A stretch of 64,000 bases of DNA from contig NZ_LMRG01000023.1 in the NCBI RefSeq assembly GCF_001425605.1, forward strand, positions 288,291-352,290, given 5' to 3'. The position numbers and the translations under genes are program-made. Source of the stretch: Rhizobium sp. Leaf453. GTDB lineage: Bacteria; Pseudomonadota; Alphaproteobacteria; Rhizobiales; Rhizobiaceae. The notes beneath the pieces were generated by a model. It had not been told where the DNA came from. It worked only from the letters and a program-made list of their open reading frames with translations, and did not search any database. Positions 18,038-26,917 of the stretch are shown in pieces (positions within the stretch are counted from its first letter, which is position 1; the number at the start of each line of letters is the position of its first letter).

Positions 18038-18365
18038 GGAGGTTTCTGTTGCCAGGTACCTCCGAACCCCGCCTAAGAGTGCGACCCCTTAGGACTTGAT
18101 TTGAAGTGCCACACTGCGATTAAGCAGCGAGACGAGCTTCCGCATAGTTGTCGTTTGCAACTACAATTTTAGCCCGATAACGGCGGTACAATGCCGAGCA
18201 AAAAGTCGATCTTTACACCCTTGTCGATCCTATTTCGCCCCCATCAAAAGCCGGTCGGTAAGTCATGTCTGACCGGTTTTTGGTGGAGGCGCCGGGTACC
18301 GCCCCCGGGTCCAATAGGCTTATTTCATCGCCTGTTTATCGCCATAGCCGTCCGAAGACGGCAAC
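18038..18365 (-). ncRNA. ssrA: Permuted two-piece tmRNA
   Basis: Read on the minus strand, the acceptor piece comes first, ending GGCGCCTCCACCA at 18281 with an encoded CCA; a UUCG-capped hairpin lies at 18347-18362. A 38-base intervening segment (18243-18280) follows that forms a hairpin with AAAACCGGTC/GACCGG arms, and then the coding piece begins GGGGGCGAAA at 18242. GGGGGCG pairs with CGCCTCC of the acceptor piece to form the split acceptor stem, including one G-U. The coding piece runs through the tag and ends near a GGAGGT/ACCTCC hairpin at 18038-18063. Outer ends are approximate. This arrangement is the alphaproteobacterial permuted form. Confidence 0.93.
18120..18158 (-). other. tmRNA tag reading frame (ANDNYAEARLAA)
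   Basis: Codons GCA AAC GAC AAC TAT GCG GAA GCT CGT CTC GCT GCT TAA encode the degradation tag ANDNYAEARLAA, closely resembling known rhizobial tags. The LAA end is the ClpX signal and the N-terminal half is the SspB-binding part. Confidence 0.95.
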
Positions 18366-18546
18366 TGTCATATAGGTGTTTCAATGCTCCAAGAAAAGGG
18401 CCTTTTCAAAAATACGGTGTGCACTTACCGTCCGGGCGTCACGGATTGGTCTTGACTTGCCCGCCAAGCGTGAAAAAACTTCCGTTCGCACCATTCATCA
18501 GGAGTGGTGGCGGGTGGCGCAAAGCCAAACCATGTGAGGAGACACC

Positions 18547-18855
18547 ATGACGGATTATCTCGCAGACGTTCAGAAATACGACAGCGGCGCCGACGAGGCC
18601 GTTGTGAACAAGATCGTCAAGCATCTTGGAATCGCGTTGCGCAACCGGGACTCCTCGCTCGTTTCCGCCTCCGACCCAACGGAGCTTGAGCGCGTCAAGG
18701 AAAAGTGGTGCGGCAAGAAGCTCGGCGTCACCGGCCCGGATGCGGACGCTGCCGTGGACGCCGCCGCCAAGGCCATGGCTGCTGATCGATCGAAGTCGCG
18801 CGTGACCTTCTACTATTTGGTGGCCAAGCATCTCGACAAGCTGGCGACACTTTAA
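18547..18855 (+). CDS. DUF2853 family protein
   Basis: 102 residues matching DUF2853, a small helical cytoplasmic family of unknown function found in alphaproteobacteria and Bacteroidetes (MTDYLADVQKY... DPTELERVKEKW... SRVTFYYLVAKHL). GTGAGGAGA lies directly upstream of the ATG. It is divergent from tmRNA and upstream of thyA but separated by about 95 bases, so probably its own transcript. Confidence 0.8.
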   Translation: MTDYLADVQKYDSGADEAVVNKIVKHLGIALRNRDSSLVSASDPTELERVKEKWCGKKLGVTGPDADAAVDAAAKAMAADRSKSRVTFYYLVAKHLDKLATL

Positions 18856-18950
18856 GACAGAATCAAGCCTGGGGACACCCGGGATTTGAGGATTGGTTCG
18901 CCGCCGACTTGCGCCTATTTTACGGCGGATAACGAATCGGCGGCGGACCC

Positions 18951-19745
18951 ATGAAACAGTATCTCGACCTCTTGCGGCATGTGATGGAGACCGGGTCCGA
19001 CCGCGGCGATCGCACGGGGACCGGCACGCGCTCCGTGTTCGGATACCAGATGCGGTTCGATCTGGCCGAGGGTTTCCCGGTCCTGACGACCAAGAAGCTG
19101 CACCTGCGCTCGATTATCCATGAGCTTCTCTGGTTCCTGAAAGGCGACACCAATATCGCCTATCTCAAGCAGAACGGCGTCAACATCTGGGACGAATGGG
19201 CTGACGAGAACGGCGATCTCGGTCCAGTCTACGGCTATCAGTGGCGCTCCTGGCCGACCCATGACGGCCGCCATCTCGACCAGATTGTCAATCTGATCGA
19301 AGGCTTGAAGACCAATCCCAACTCGCGCCGCCACATCGTTTCCGCCTGGAACCCGGCGCTGGTGGACGAAATGGCGCTGCCGCCGTGCCATTGCCTGTTC
19401 CAGTTCTACGTCGCGGACGGCAAGCTCTCCTGCCAACTCTACCAGCGTTCGGCGGACATTTTCCTGGGCGTACCATTCAATATCGCTTCCTACGCCCTGC
19501 TGACATTGATGGTGGCGCAGGTGACCGGGCTGAAGCCGGGTGATTTCATCCACACGTTCGGCGACGCGCATATCTACAAGAACCATTTCGAACAGGCGCG
19601 CCAGCAATTGGGCCGCTCACCGAAGGCCTTGCCGAAAATGGTCTTGAACCCGAAGGTGAAGGATCTGTTTTCCTTTCAATTCGAAGACTTTGAGCTGGTT
19701 GGCTACGAAGCCGATTCACATATCAAGGCGCCGGTTTCGGTGTAA
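18951..19745 (+). CDS. thyA: Thymidylate synthase
   Basis: 264 residues, the same length as E. coli ThyA and colinear with it. The catalytic nucleophile C146 lies in PPCHCLFQF, followed by the dUMP-binding [20 protein letters not shown] and the closing KAPVSV. It converts dUMP to dTMP using methylene-tetrahydrofolate, which it oxidises to dihydrofolate; the reductase that recycles it, folA, is two genes downstream on the same strand with a GST gene between. Confidence 0.98.
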   Translation: MKQYLDLLRHVMETGSDRGDRTGTGTRSVFGYQMRFDLAEGFPVLTTKKLHLRSIIHELLWFLKGDTNIAYLKQNGVNIWDEWADENGDLGPVYGYQWRSWPTHDGRHLDQIVNLIEGLKTNPNSRRHIVSAWNPALVDEMALPPCHCLFQFYVADGKLSCQLYQRSADIFLGVPFNIASYALLTLMVAQVTGLKPGDFIHTFGDAHIYKNHFEQARQQLGRSPKALPKMVLNPKVKDLFSFQFEDFELVGYEADSHIKAPVSV

Positions 19746-19800
19746 TCTTCACGTGCAGCGGCAAATGGGCGCTGGTGGATGACTGGCGAGGGAGGACGGC

Positions 19801-20406
19801 ATGCTGACACTCATTCACGCGCCGATGTCGCGGTCCGGCCGGATGGTCTGGCTCTTGGAGGAACTGGGTGCCGAATACGACATCCGCTATGTCTCCATTC
19901 GCCGTTGGGATGGTTCGGGCGCGCCTGATGCCGACAATCCGCATCCGCACAAGCAGGTGCCGGCCTTGCTGCACGACAGGGCGCTGATCACCGAATCGGC
20001 AGCGATCACGCTCTACCTGACCGACCTGTTTCCGAAGTCCGAGATGGGGCGTCCTCAAGGCGATGCCGAGCGCGGTGCCTATCTCTCGTGGCTGTCTTAT
20101 TATGCCGGCGTGATCGAGCCGACGGGCACGGCCTTCATAAGCGGGCTGACGCAAAGCAATCCCAATCTCGAAAAGGGCTATCGGGAGATGTGCGAGCATG
20201 TGGTCGGTACGCTCGAGCGGCAACCTTATCTGCTTGGCGACAGGGTCAGCGCCGTCGACCTGCTGCTGGGCGGCGCTCTTTCGTGGATGCGCAAGCTGCT
20301 GCCGGAAAGTGATGCGGTCGATCACTACGTCAAAACGCTCACCACCCGCCCGGCGCTCGTGCGCGCCCGCGAGATCGACAGCAAGCCGGATGGATTTCAT
20401 GACTGA
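19801..20406 (+). CDS. Glutathione S-transferase family protein
   Basis: 201 residues with an N-terminal thioredoxin-like domain (MLTLIHAPMSRSGRMVWLLEE, with S10/S12 as candidate catalytic serines and KQVPALLHD, TESAAITLYL as the glutathione-binding strand and ES motif) and a helical C-terminal domain. A GAGG site precedes the ATG. Its stop overlaps the folA start by 8 bases, so thyA-GST-folA is likely one operon. Substrate not predictable. Confidence 0.88.
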   Translation: MLTLIHAPMSRSGRMVWLLEELGAEYDIRYVSIRRWDGSGAPDADNPHPHKQVPALLHDRALITESAAITLYLTDLFPKSEMGRPQGDAERGAYLSWLSYYAGVIEPTGTAFISGLTQSNPNLEKGYREMCEHVVGTLERQPYLLGDRVSAVDLLLGGALSWMRKLLPESDAVDHYVKTLTTRPALVRAREIDSKPDGFHD

Positions 20407-20914
20407 CATAAAGACCACCATCGTTGTCGCTGTTGCTGAAAACGGTGTGATCGGACGCGAGGGCGGCCTGCCATGGCATCTGCCGACCGATCTCAAGCGC
20501 TTCAAGGCATTGACGCTCGGCAAACCCGTGATCATGGGGCGCAAGACCTGGGCGTCGATCGGCCGGCCGCTGCCGGGGCGACCCAATATCGTCATCAGCC
20601 GCGATCCGGCGTTTCGGGCAGAGGGAGCAACGACCGTTTTGTCTCTGGACGAGGCGATCCAACTCGGCAGACAGCAGGCGAAGGCTCTCGGTGTCGACGA
20701 GGTCTGCATTATCGGCGGCGGCGAGATTTATCGGCAGGCGATCGACGTGACGGACATTCTTAACGTCACAGAGGTTGGTGCGACGGTCGACGGTGACACC
20801 CGCTTTCCGCAGATCGATCCTGCTGTGTTCGAAAAGACCTTCGCCGAAACGCTGACGCGCGGCGAGAAGGACAGCCACACCATGCATTTTGCGACCTGGC
20901 GTCGCAAAAACTGA
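20399..20914 (+). CDS. folA: Dihydrofolate reductase
   Basis: 171 residues. The Met20-type loop AVAENGVIGREGGLPWHLP leads to catalytic D31 in LPTDLKRFK, followed by GKPVIMGRKTWASIG and the NADPH motif IIGGGEIYRQA. ATG 20399 overlaps the end of the GST gene; longer frames run back into that gene. It reduces dihydrofolate from ThyA to tetrahydrofolate. Trimethoprim target; no obvious resistance change judged by eye. Confidence 0.96.
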   Translation: MTDIKTTIVVAVAENGVIGREGGLPWHLPTDLKRFKALTLGKPVIMGRKTWASIGRPLPGRPNIVISRDPAFRAEGATTVLSLDEAIQLGRQQAKALGVDEVCIIGGGEIYRQAIDVTDILNVTEVGATVDGDTRFPQIDPAVFEKTFAETLTRGEKDSHTMHFATWRRKN

Positions 20915-21063
20915 ATCGCGTCAACTATTTTGCCGGATTTACGGTGAAGTTGGATACGTCGCGTTGAAAGCATCCCGCCAGATACCTATAACGAGTTCAC
21001 ATCCGGCCCGCGGCGTGTTCGCGGGGGCTGGGTCTCGGAATTTTTTCTATAGAAGAGGTATGA

Positions 21064-22185
21064 ATGCCCTGGAGCAATCAGAACGGCGGCGGCGGCGGTC
21101 CATGGGGCGGCGGCAGTGGCGGCGGTGGCGGAAATAAAGGCCCCTGGGGTCAGGGACCGAACCGCCCGCGCGGTGGTGGCGGCCGTGGCAACGGTGGCCC
21201 GCCGGATCTGGAAGAAATCTTCCGTCGCGGTCAGGACCAGTTGAAGGGCGTCGTTCCCGGCGGCTTCAATGGCGGTGTCCTCGTGATCATTGCCCTCCTG
21301 CTGATCGGCTTCGTGCTGATCAATTCCATTTACACTGTTCAGCCGGACGAGCGCGGTGTCGAAATGCGTTTCGGCAAGCCGAAGGACGAGATTTCCATGC
21401 CGGGTCTGCACTACCATTTCTGGCCGCTTGAGACGGTCGAAATGGTCAAGATCACCGAGCAGCAGCAGAACATCGGTTCGAAATCTGGCCTCGGCGATCA
21501 GTCGGCGGCGGGCTTGATGCTGTCGGGCGACCAGAATATCGTCAACGTGCAGTTTTCGGTGCTGTTCTCCGTCACAGACCCGAAGGCCTATCTCTTCAAC
21601 GTCGAAAATCCGTCGCAGACATTGCAGCAGGTTTCCGAAAGCGCCATGCGCGAAGTCGTCGGTCGTCGTCCGGCCCAGGACATCTTCCGCGACAACCGTC
21701 AGGCAATCGCAGCCGATGTGAAGACGACGATCCAGGCGACGATGGACACCTACGGCGCCGGCATTTCCGTCAATACGGTGGCGATCGAGGATGCGGCACC
21801 GCCGCGCGAAGTCGCCGATGCCTTCGATGAGGTTCAGCGTGCCGAACAGGACGAAGACCGCTTCGTCGAGGAAGCCAACCAATACGCCAACCAGGTTCTC
21901 GGCAAGGCGCGTGGACAGGCGGCCCAGATGCGCGAAGAAGCGAACGCCTACAAGGATCGTGTCGTCAAGGAAGCACAGGGTGAGGCGCAGCGCTTCATCT
22001 CCGTCTATGACGCCTATGCCAAGGCGCCGGATGTGACACGCAAGCGGCTTTATCTGGAAACTATGCAGAACGTTCTCGGCAAGTCGAAGAAGGTCATTCT
22101 CGACGAAAAGAACGGCCAGGGCGTGCTGCCCTATCTGCCACTGAATGAAATCGGCAAGCCCGCGACGTCGGGAGGGGCCCAGTAA
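21064..22185 (+). CDS. hflK: HflK, FtsH-regulating SPFH membrane protein
   Basis: 373 residues. A Gly/Pro/Asn-rich cytoplasmic N-terminus (residues 5-45) precedes one transmembrane helix (about 76-97, VLVIIALLLIGFVLINSIY) and a periplasmic SPFH/band-7 domain beginning YTVQPDERGVEMRFGKP. HflK and HflC form a large cage around FtsH and restrain its proteolysis of membrane proteins. The stop overlaps the hflC start by one base, so synthesis is coupled. Confidence 0.96.
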   Translation: MPWSNQNGGGGGPWGGGSGGGGGNKGPWGQGPNRPRGGGGRGNGGPPDLEEIFRRGQDQLKGVVPGGFNGGVLVIIALLLIGFVLINSIYTVQPDERGVEMRFGKPKDEISMPGLHYHFWPLETVEMVKITEQQQNIGSKSGLGDQSAAGLMLSGDQNIVNVQFSVLFSVTDPKAYLFNVENPSQTLQQVSESAMREVVGRRPAQDIFRDNRQAIAADVKTTIQATMDTYGAGISVNTVAIEDAAPPREVADAFDEVQRAEQDEDRFVEEANQYANQVLGKARGQAAQMREEANAYKDRVVKEAQGEAQRFISVYDAYAKAPDVTRKRLYLETMQNVLGKSKKVILDEKNGQGVLPYLPLNEIGKPATSGGAQ

Positions 22186-23102
22186 TGAACAATCGTCTCC
22201 CCTACATCCTGATCGGCCTGGCGCTCGTGCTGATGGCGGTCTATTCGTCGGTCTTCATCGTCAACCAGCGCCAGCAGGCAATCGTCGTGCGGTTTGGTCA
22301 GATCAAGGACGTGAAGACCGAGCCGGGCCTGTACTTCAAGCTGCCGTTCGCCTTCATGGATGCCGACCGCGTGCAGTATGTTGAAAAGCAGGCCTTGCGT
22401 TTCGACCTCGACAATATCCGCGTGCAGGTTTCCGGCGGCAAGTTCTATGAAGTCGACGCCTTCGTCGTCTATAGGATCGACGATGCCCGCCGCTTCCGCG
22501 AAACGGTGTCCGGCGATCGTGAATCGGCTGAATCCCGCCTTCGTACGCGTCTCGACGCCTCGCTACGCCGTGTCTACGGTCTTCGTGGCTTCGAATCCGC
22601 GCTGTCGGAAGAGCGCGCTTCGATGATGCGCGAGGTCCGTGCCGACCTGAAGGGTGATGCGGAATCGCTGGGCCTGAACATCGAGGATGTCCGCATCCGC
22701 CGCACCGACTTGACACAGGAAGTGTCGCAGCAGACATTCGAGCGCATGAAGGCCGAGCGTCTCGCAGAAGCCGAACTGATCCGCGCCCGCGGTAACGAAA
22801 AGGGCCAGACGCGCCGCGCCGTCGCCGATCGTCAGGTCGTCGAATTCGTCGCCGAAGCCCAGCGCGATTCGGAAATCCTGCGCGGTCAGGGTGAAGCCGA
22901 TCGGACAGCCGTCTTTGCCGATGCATTTGCCCGTGACCCGAAGTTCTTCGAGTTCTATCGCTCGATGGCGGCTTATGGTTCGGCAATCGCCAGCCCGGAC
23001 ACGACGCTGGTGTTGTCACCCGATTCGGAGTTCTTCCGCTACTTCAACAATTCGGACGGTGCTGTTGCTCCGGCGACAACCCAGCCTGCGACAGGAAACT
23101 GA
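22185..23102 (+). CDS. hflC: HflC, FtsH-regulating SPFH membrane protein
   Basis: 305 residues: an N-terminal transmembrane helix (about 4-25), the SPFH domain from FIVNQRQQAIVVRFGQI, and a long helical coiled region rich in charged residues (LAEAELIRARGNEKGQ) leading to the conserved C-terminus SPDSEFFRYF. Partner of HflK in the FtsH complex. The start codon shares a base with the hflK stop. Confidence 0.96.
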   Translation: MNNRLPYILIGLALVLMAVYSSVFIVNQRQQAIVVRFGQIKDVKTEPGLYFKLPFAFMDADRVQYVEKQALRFDLDNIRVQVSGGKFYEVDAFVVYRIDDARRFRETVSGDRESAESRLRTRLDASLRRVYGLRGFESALSEERASMMREVRADLKGDAESLGLNIEDVRIRRTDLTQEVSQQTFERMKAERLAEAELIRARGNEKGQTRRAVADRQVVEFVAEAQRDSEILRGQGEADRTAVFADAFARDPKFFEFYRSMAAYGSAIASPDTTLVLSPDSEFFRYFNNSDGAVAPATTQPATGN

Positions 23103-23110
23103 TCGGCAAA

Positions 23111-23296
23111 ATGGGTGACTTTCTGACGGGAATTGCATTTTTCCTGATCATCGAGGGGCTGGTGTACGCACTGGCCCCTTTGCTTTTGGTAGAAATGGCG
23201 AAGCGATTGCCGGAAATCCCCGAGCAACAGTTGCGTCTATTCGGCCTTGCTTCCGTTGCCATCGGCGTCGTATTGGTCTGGCTCTTGCGAGGATAG
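23111..23296 (+). CDS. DUF2065 small membrane protein
   Basis: 61 residues with two hydrophobic helices (FLTGIAFFLIIEGLVYALAP and LFGLASVAIGVVLVWLL). DUF2065 proteins routinely follow hflKC in proteobacteria, including E. coli YjeT. The spacing of 8 bases after hflC supports one operon. Function unknown; an accessory role in the HflKC-FtsH complex is a guess from conserved position. Confidence 0.85.
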   Translation: MGDFLTGIAFFLIIEGLVYALAPLLLVEMAKRLPEIPEQQLRLFGLASVAIGVVLVWLLRG

Positions 23297-23298
23297 AC

Positions 23299-23685
23299 AT
23301 GACACACAAATTGCTCATTCGCCTGGTGGATGCCGAATATGCGATCACCCGGCTCAATATCGGGTCGCAACTGCCGGAATGGCTGCCGGGTGCCGGGTTC
23401 TGGGCCGTTTCCAGTTCGCGGGAAGAAATGACCCTGGTTTGCCGGGCGGCGCGCATCCCCTCGAATGTCCAGTCTTCTGGTGGCTGGCGCTGTTTCCGCA
23501 TCGAGCAGCATTTCAACTTCGAGGTTCCGGGCGTCCTGGCATCGGTGCTCAACCCCTTGTCGGATGCCGGCGTCGGCATCTTCGCCAATTCGACGTTCAG
23601 CACCGATTACATCTTCATCATCGGCTCCGATCTCGACAAGGCCGTCGCAGCCTTGAAGGCCCATGGCCACGAGATCATGACGTGA
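23299..23685 (+). CDS. ACT-domain amino-acid-binding-like protein
   Basis: 128 residues comprising two ACT-like halves; the C-terminal part FEVPGVLASVLNPLSDAGVGIFANSTFSTDYIFI is the clear ACT signature, as in the CASTOR-type ACT_7 proteins. It starts two bases after the DUF2065 stop. No enzymatic domain is attached, so it would sense a small ligand or modulate a partner. Ligand unknown. Confidence 0.75.
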   Translation: MTHKLLIRLVDAEYAITRLNIGSQLPEWLPGAGFWAVSSSREEMTLVCRAARIPSNVQSSGGWRCFRIEQHFNFEVPGVLASVLNPLSDAGVGIFANSTFSTDYIFIIGSDLDKAVAALKAHGHEIMT

Positions 23686-23885
23686 TGTGCCTGATGCCCC
23701 GCGCCCGTCGGCACCGCTGACGAAAAGATGACTGGACGCGTCCCAAATCCGCCTTATCTTCACATAGATTCTAAGCGATACCGGGCAGCGGACATGCCGA
23801 TGCGACCTTGGGGCTGCATGGGCGCTTGCGCCACCTGACGACTACATTTGCTGCCTTTTCGGCATGCCAATCCCAAGAGGACCCC

Positions 23886-25424
23886 ATGGGCTTGTCCATC
23901 CGCGCTTCCTTCGTCCGATCCGTCACCTTGGCCGCAAGCGCCGCGCTGGTTTTGAATTCCTGGCCGGTGGTTGCCACCGCTCAGGCTCAGGCGCAGACAA
24001 AGCCACCGGTCACAACACAGCATGGACCGGAGTCGGTTGCCGATCTCGCCGCCGGGCTGCTTGATGCTGTTGTCAACATCTCGACGTCCCAGAACATCAA
24101 GAGCGACGACGAAACGCCGATGCCGCAGGTGCCGGATGGCTCGCCGTTCCAGCAGTTCTTCGACGAATATTTCAAGGGGCAGGGCGGTGAGGGTGGCAAT
24201 CGCCAGCGCAAGGTCGATTCGCTCGGATCCGGTTTCGTCATCGATCCGTCCGGCGTCATCGTCACCAACAATCACGTGATCGAAGGTGCCGACGACATCG
24301 AGGTCAATTTCGCCAATGGCTCCAAGCTGAAGGCGAAGCTGATCGGCACGGACACCAAGACCGACCTGGCGGTGCTGAAGGTCGAGCCGAAGAAGCCGCT
24401 GACGGCGGTGCCGCTCGGGGATTCCCGCAAGATGCGGATCGGTGACTGGGTGATGGCGATCGGCAATCCCTTCGGCCTCGGTGGCACCGTCACGGTCGGG
24501 ATCATCTCGGCGCGAGGGCGCAATATCAATGCTGGTCCCTACGACAACTTCATCCAGACGGATGCGGCGATCAACAAGGGCAACTCCGGCGGACCGCTCT
24601 TCAACATGTACGGCGAAGTGATCGGGATCAACACAGCGATCATTTCGCCGAGCGGTGGCTCGATCGGCATCGGCTTTTCCGTGCCGACCGAGCTTGCGGC
24701 CAATGTCATCAACCAGTTGAGGGAGTTCGGCGAAACCCATCGTGGCTGGCTTGGCGTGCGTATCCAGCCGGTGACCGGCGATATCGCCGAAAGCCTGAAG
24801 ATGGAGACACCGAAGGGTGCGCTGGTCGCCGGGATCATCGAAGGGGGGCCTGTCGACGGCGGTGAAATCAAGACTGGCGACGTGATCATCAAGTTCGATG
24901 GACGCGATGTGGTCGAGATGCGCGACCTGCCGCGTGTTGTCGCGGAAAGCCCGGTCGGCAAGGCTGTCGATGTCGTCGTCATTCGCGACGGCAAGGAGAT
25001 GACGGTGAAGGTGACGCTCGGCCGTCTGGAAGACAGCGATGATGTGGCGGAGGCCGCGCAGAGCCCGCAGGGCCAGGAAGAGGGCACGGACCAGGCTGAG
25101 CCACCCGCTGCGGAACTGCCTGCATCCGATGTGGTGCTCGGCATGAAGCTCGCCGTTCTCGATGCAGCCAGCCGCAAGACCTACGGCATTGCCGACGATG
25201 TCCAGGGTGTCGTCATCACGGATGTCGACCCACAATCGGCGGCCGCCGAACGGCGGATCGCTGCCGGTGACGTGATCGCGGAAATCGGTCAGGAGGCGAT
25301 GGAGACGCCGGAGGACGTTTCGGCGCGTGTCGAAAAACTCAAGGCGGACGGTCGTCGCAATGCGCTGCTGATGATCGCCAACAAGACAGGCGAATTGCGG
25401 TTTGTGACTGTCCGGATCGAGTAA
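23886..25424 (+). CDS. degP: Deg/HtrA-family periplasmic serine protease
   Basis: 512 residues. Signal peptide residues 1-33 (ATAQAQA cleavage region), trypsin-like domain with triad H130 (VTNNHVIEG), D160 (TKTDLAVLK) and S234 (GNSGGPLF), then two PDZ domains (about 285-375 and 415-505) separated by a Gln/Glu-rich linker. ATG 23886 follows AAGAGGA and is chosen over upstream starts. It degrades or refolds damaged envelope proteins, fitting with the preceding HflKC proteostasis genes though about 200 bases separate them. DegP and DegQ/MucD cannot be separated by eye. Confidence 0.94.
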   Translation: MGLSIRASFVRSVTLAASAALVLNSWPVVATAQAQAQTKPPVTTQHGPESVADLAAGLLDAVVNISTSQNIKSDDETPMPQVPDGSPFQQFFDEYFKGQGGEGGNRQRKVDSLGSGFVIDPSGVIVTNNHVIEGADDIEVNFANGSKLKAKLIGTDTKTDLAVLKVEPKKPLTAVPLGDSRKMRIGDWVMAIGNPFGLGGTVTVGIISARGRNINAGPYDNFIQTDAAINKGNSGGPLFNMYGEVIGINTAIISPSGGSIGIGFSVPTELAANVINQLREFGETHRGWLGVRIQPVTGDIAESLKMETPKGALVAGIIEGGPVDGGEIKTGDVIIKFDGRDVVEMRDLPRVVAESPVGKAVDVVVIRDGKEMTVKVTLGRLEDSDDVAEAAQSPQGQEEGTDQAEPPAAELPASDVVLGMKLAVLDAASRKTYGIADDVQGVVITDVDPQSAAAERRIAAGDVIAEIGQEAMETPEDVSARVEKLKADGRRNALLMIANKTGELRFVTVRIE

Positions 25425-25452
25425 GGTTCGCTTCATTCGACGCGTAAATGGG

Positions 25453-25477
25453 AAGGCGGGCCGATAGGGCCGCCTTT
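25453..25477. terminator. Bidirectional terminator between degP and GNAT gene
   Basis: AAGGCGG pairs with CCGCCTT around a short GC-rich loop between two convergent genes; T-rich on the plus side. Probably serves both. Confidence 0.55.
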
Positions 25478-26033
25478 ATGGTTTCTGCCAGTCCTCGCGG
25501 TTCAGCGCATAGAGGACATGATGTTTCAGATGGGGCAGGGTGTCGGGTACGCGAGGATGGTCGAAATCGCGGGACCGATCGTGCCGCATGCCGAGCCGCT
25601 GCATCACGGCCGTCGAGCGGGTATTTTGCTCGACGGCGAAGGAGACAATCTCTTCGAGCCCGTGCGTTTCAAATCCATGTCGCAGCATCGTTTCGGATGC
25701 TTCCGTAACGTAACCCTTTTGCCAGAACCGAGCCGCAAGTCGCCAGCCGATTTCGACCGTGCCGTCGGGAAGGTGTGGTTCAAGGTCTGTTCGGGCCAAC
25801 CCGAGAAAGCCTATCGGCTCGTCCGTTTCCTTCAGGGCCAACGCGAAAAAGCCAAGCCCCGTCTCGTCGATGCGGCGCTTTACCTCATCCATCAACGCGT
25901 CCGATTCCTCTCGGCTGCGCCGGCGCGGAAAGAACTCCATGACTTTCGGATCGGCGTTGATCTCCGCAAACAGCGGTCGGTCCGTCTCCAGCCAGTTGCG
26001 CACGCGCAGCCTCGGCGTCTCGACGATGATCAC
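25476..26033 (-). CDS. RimJ/RimL-type GNAT N-acetyltransferase
   Basis: 185 residues of the Acetyltransf_3 family: N-terminal ETPRLRVRNWLETD, the EIGWRLAARFWQKGYVTEA acetyl-CoA loop, and the motif VEQNTRSTAVMQRLGM. GTG start whose GTGA overlaps the serB stop, so it is translationally coupled to serB. Substrate unknown; these enzymes often acetylate protein N-termini or small amines. Confidence 0.85.
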   Translation of the reverse strand: MIIVETPRLRVRNWLETDRPLFAEINADPKVMEFFPRRRSREESDALMDEVKRRIDETGLGFFALALKETDEPIGFLGLARTDLEPHLPDGTVEIGWRLAARFWQKGYVTEASETMLRHGFETHGLEEIVSFAVEQNTRSTAVMQRLGMRHDRSRDFDHPRVPDTLPHLKHHVLYALNREDWQKP

Positions 26034-26917
26034 CGGACGAAATCCGTCTTCCGGTAACCTTGGATATAAAGCAGAGCTGTCAGATCGGCATGATCGATAC
26101 GGATCTTGACCTGCGAGGAGACGACCGGCTTGGCGTGCAGCGCGACGCCGGCGCCGGCCAGATGCAGCATGCCGAGGTCGTTGGCGCCGTCACCGACGGC
26201 CATGGCCTCGCTGGTCGAAATGCCGAGACGCGTCGTGATGTCGACGAGCGCATCGACCTTGGCCTGCTTGCCGAGGATCGGTTCGGCGACCGTGCCGCTC
26301 AGCACGCCGTCCTTCTCGATCAGGATGTTGGCGCGGTTTTCGTGGAAACCAAGCGTTGCCGCGATAGGACCGGTGAAGACGGTAAAGCCTCCGGAGACCA
26401 AGGCAGTATAATAGCCCTTTGCTTTCATGGTCGCGATCAGTTCGAGCCCGCCGGGCGTGAGCGTGATGCGCTTGGCAATCACATCGCCGACGACGCTTAG
26501 CGGCAGGCCCTTGAGCAATGCCACGCGCTCGATCAGGGCTGGCTCGAAGGCGATCTCGCCGTTCATGGCGCGGGCGGTGATGGCAGCGACCTTGTCTTTC
26601 AAGCCCACCTCGGCGGCGAGTTCGTCGATGCATTCCTGGCCGATCATGGTGGAATCCATGTCGGCGATCAGCAGCTTCTTGCGGCGTGTCTCGGCATCCT
26701 GGACGACAACGTCGATCGGCTTATCTCCGACCACGCCGCGCAATAGGGCTTCCTGCCAGTCCGGATTGGCGCCATCCTTGAGAGCGATGTCGCAGGCGAC
26801 GCCATCTGCCAGCCAGTAGAGCCCGGATGCATCGACGGCGGCGGCCGCTTCCTCGGCAAGCGCCGGCGTGAGGATCGGATTTGACGGATTGGCTACAAGC
26901 GTGGCAACGAAGGCCAT
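26030..26917 (-). CDS. serB: Phosphoserine phosphatase
   Basis: 295-residue HAD hydrolase. An N-terminal degenerate ACT-like region (1-80) precedes the catalytic DMDST motif at residues 86-90; the later GDGANDLGML loop completes the HAD active site and SGGF supplies motif II. It performs the last step of serine synthesis from 3-phosphoglycerate. The ATG at 26917 matches the typical start MAFVATLVANPSNP; longer upstream frame runs into miaA. Its start codon overlaps that of miaA on the other strand. Confidence 0.95.
   Translation of the reverse strand: MAFVATLVANPSNPILTPALAEEAAAAVDASGLYWLADGVACDIALKDGANPDWQEALLRGVVGDKPIDVVVQDAETRRKKLLIADMDSTMIGQECIDELAAEVGLKDKVAAITARAMNGEIAFEPALIERVALLKGLPLSVVGDVIAKRITLTPGGLELIATMKAKGYYTALVSGGFTVFTGPIAATLGFHENRANILIEKDGVLSGTVAEPILGKQAKVDALVDITTRLGISTSEAMAVGDGANDLGMLHLAGAGVALHAKPVVSSQVKIRIDHADLTALLYIQGYRKTDFVR

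Noticed and set aside
18443-18480. Possible promoter TTGACT with AAAACT for the DUF2853 gene
   Set aside because: The -10 match is too poor to call.
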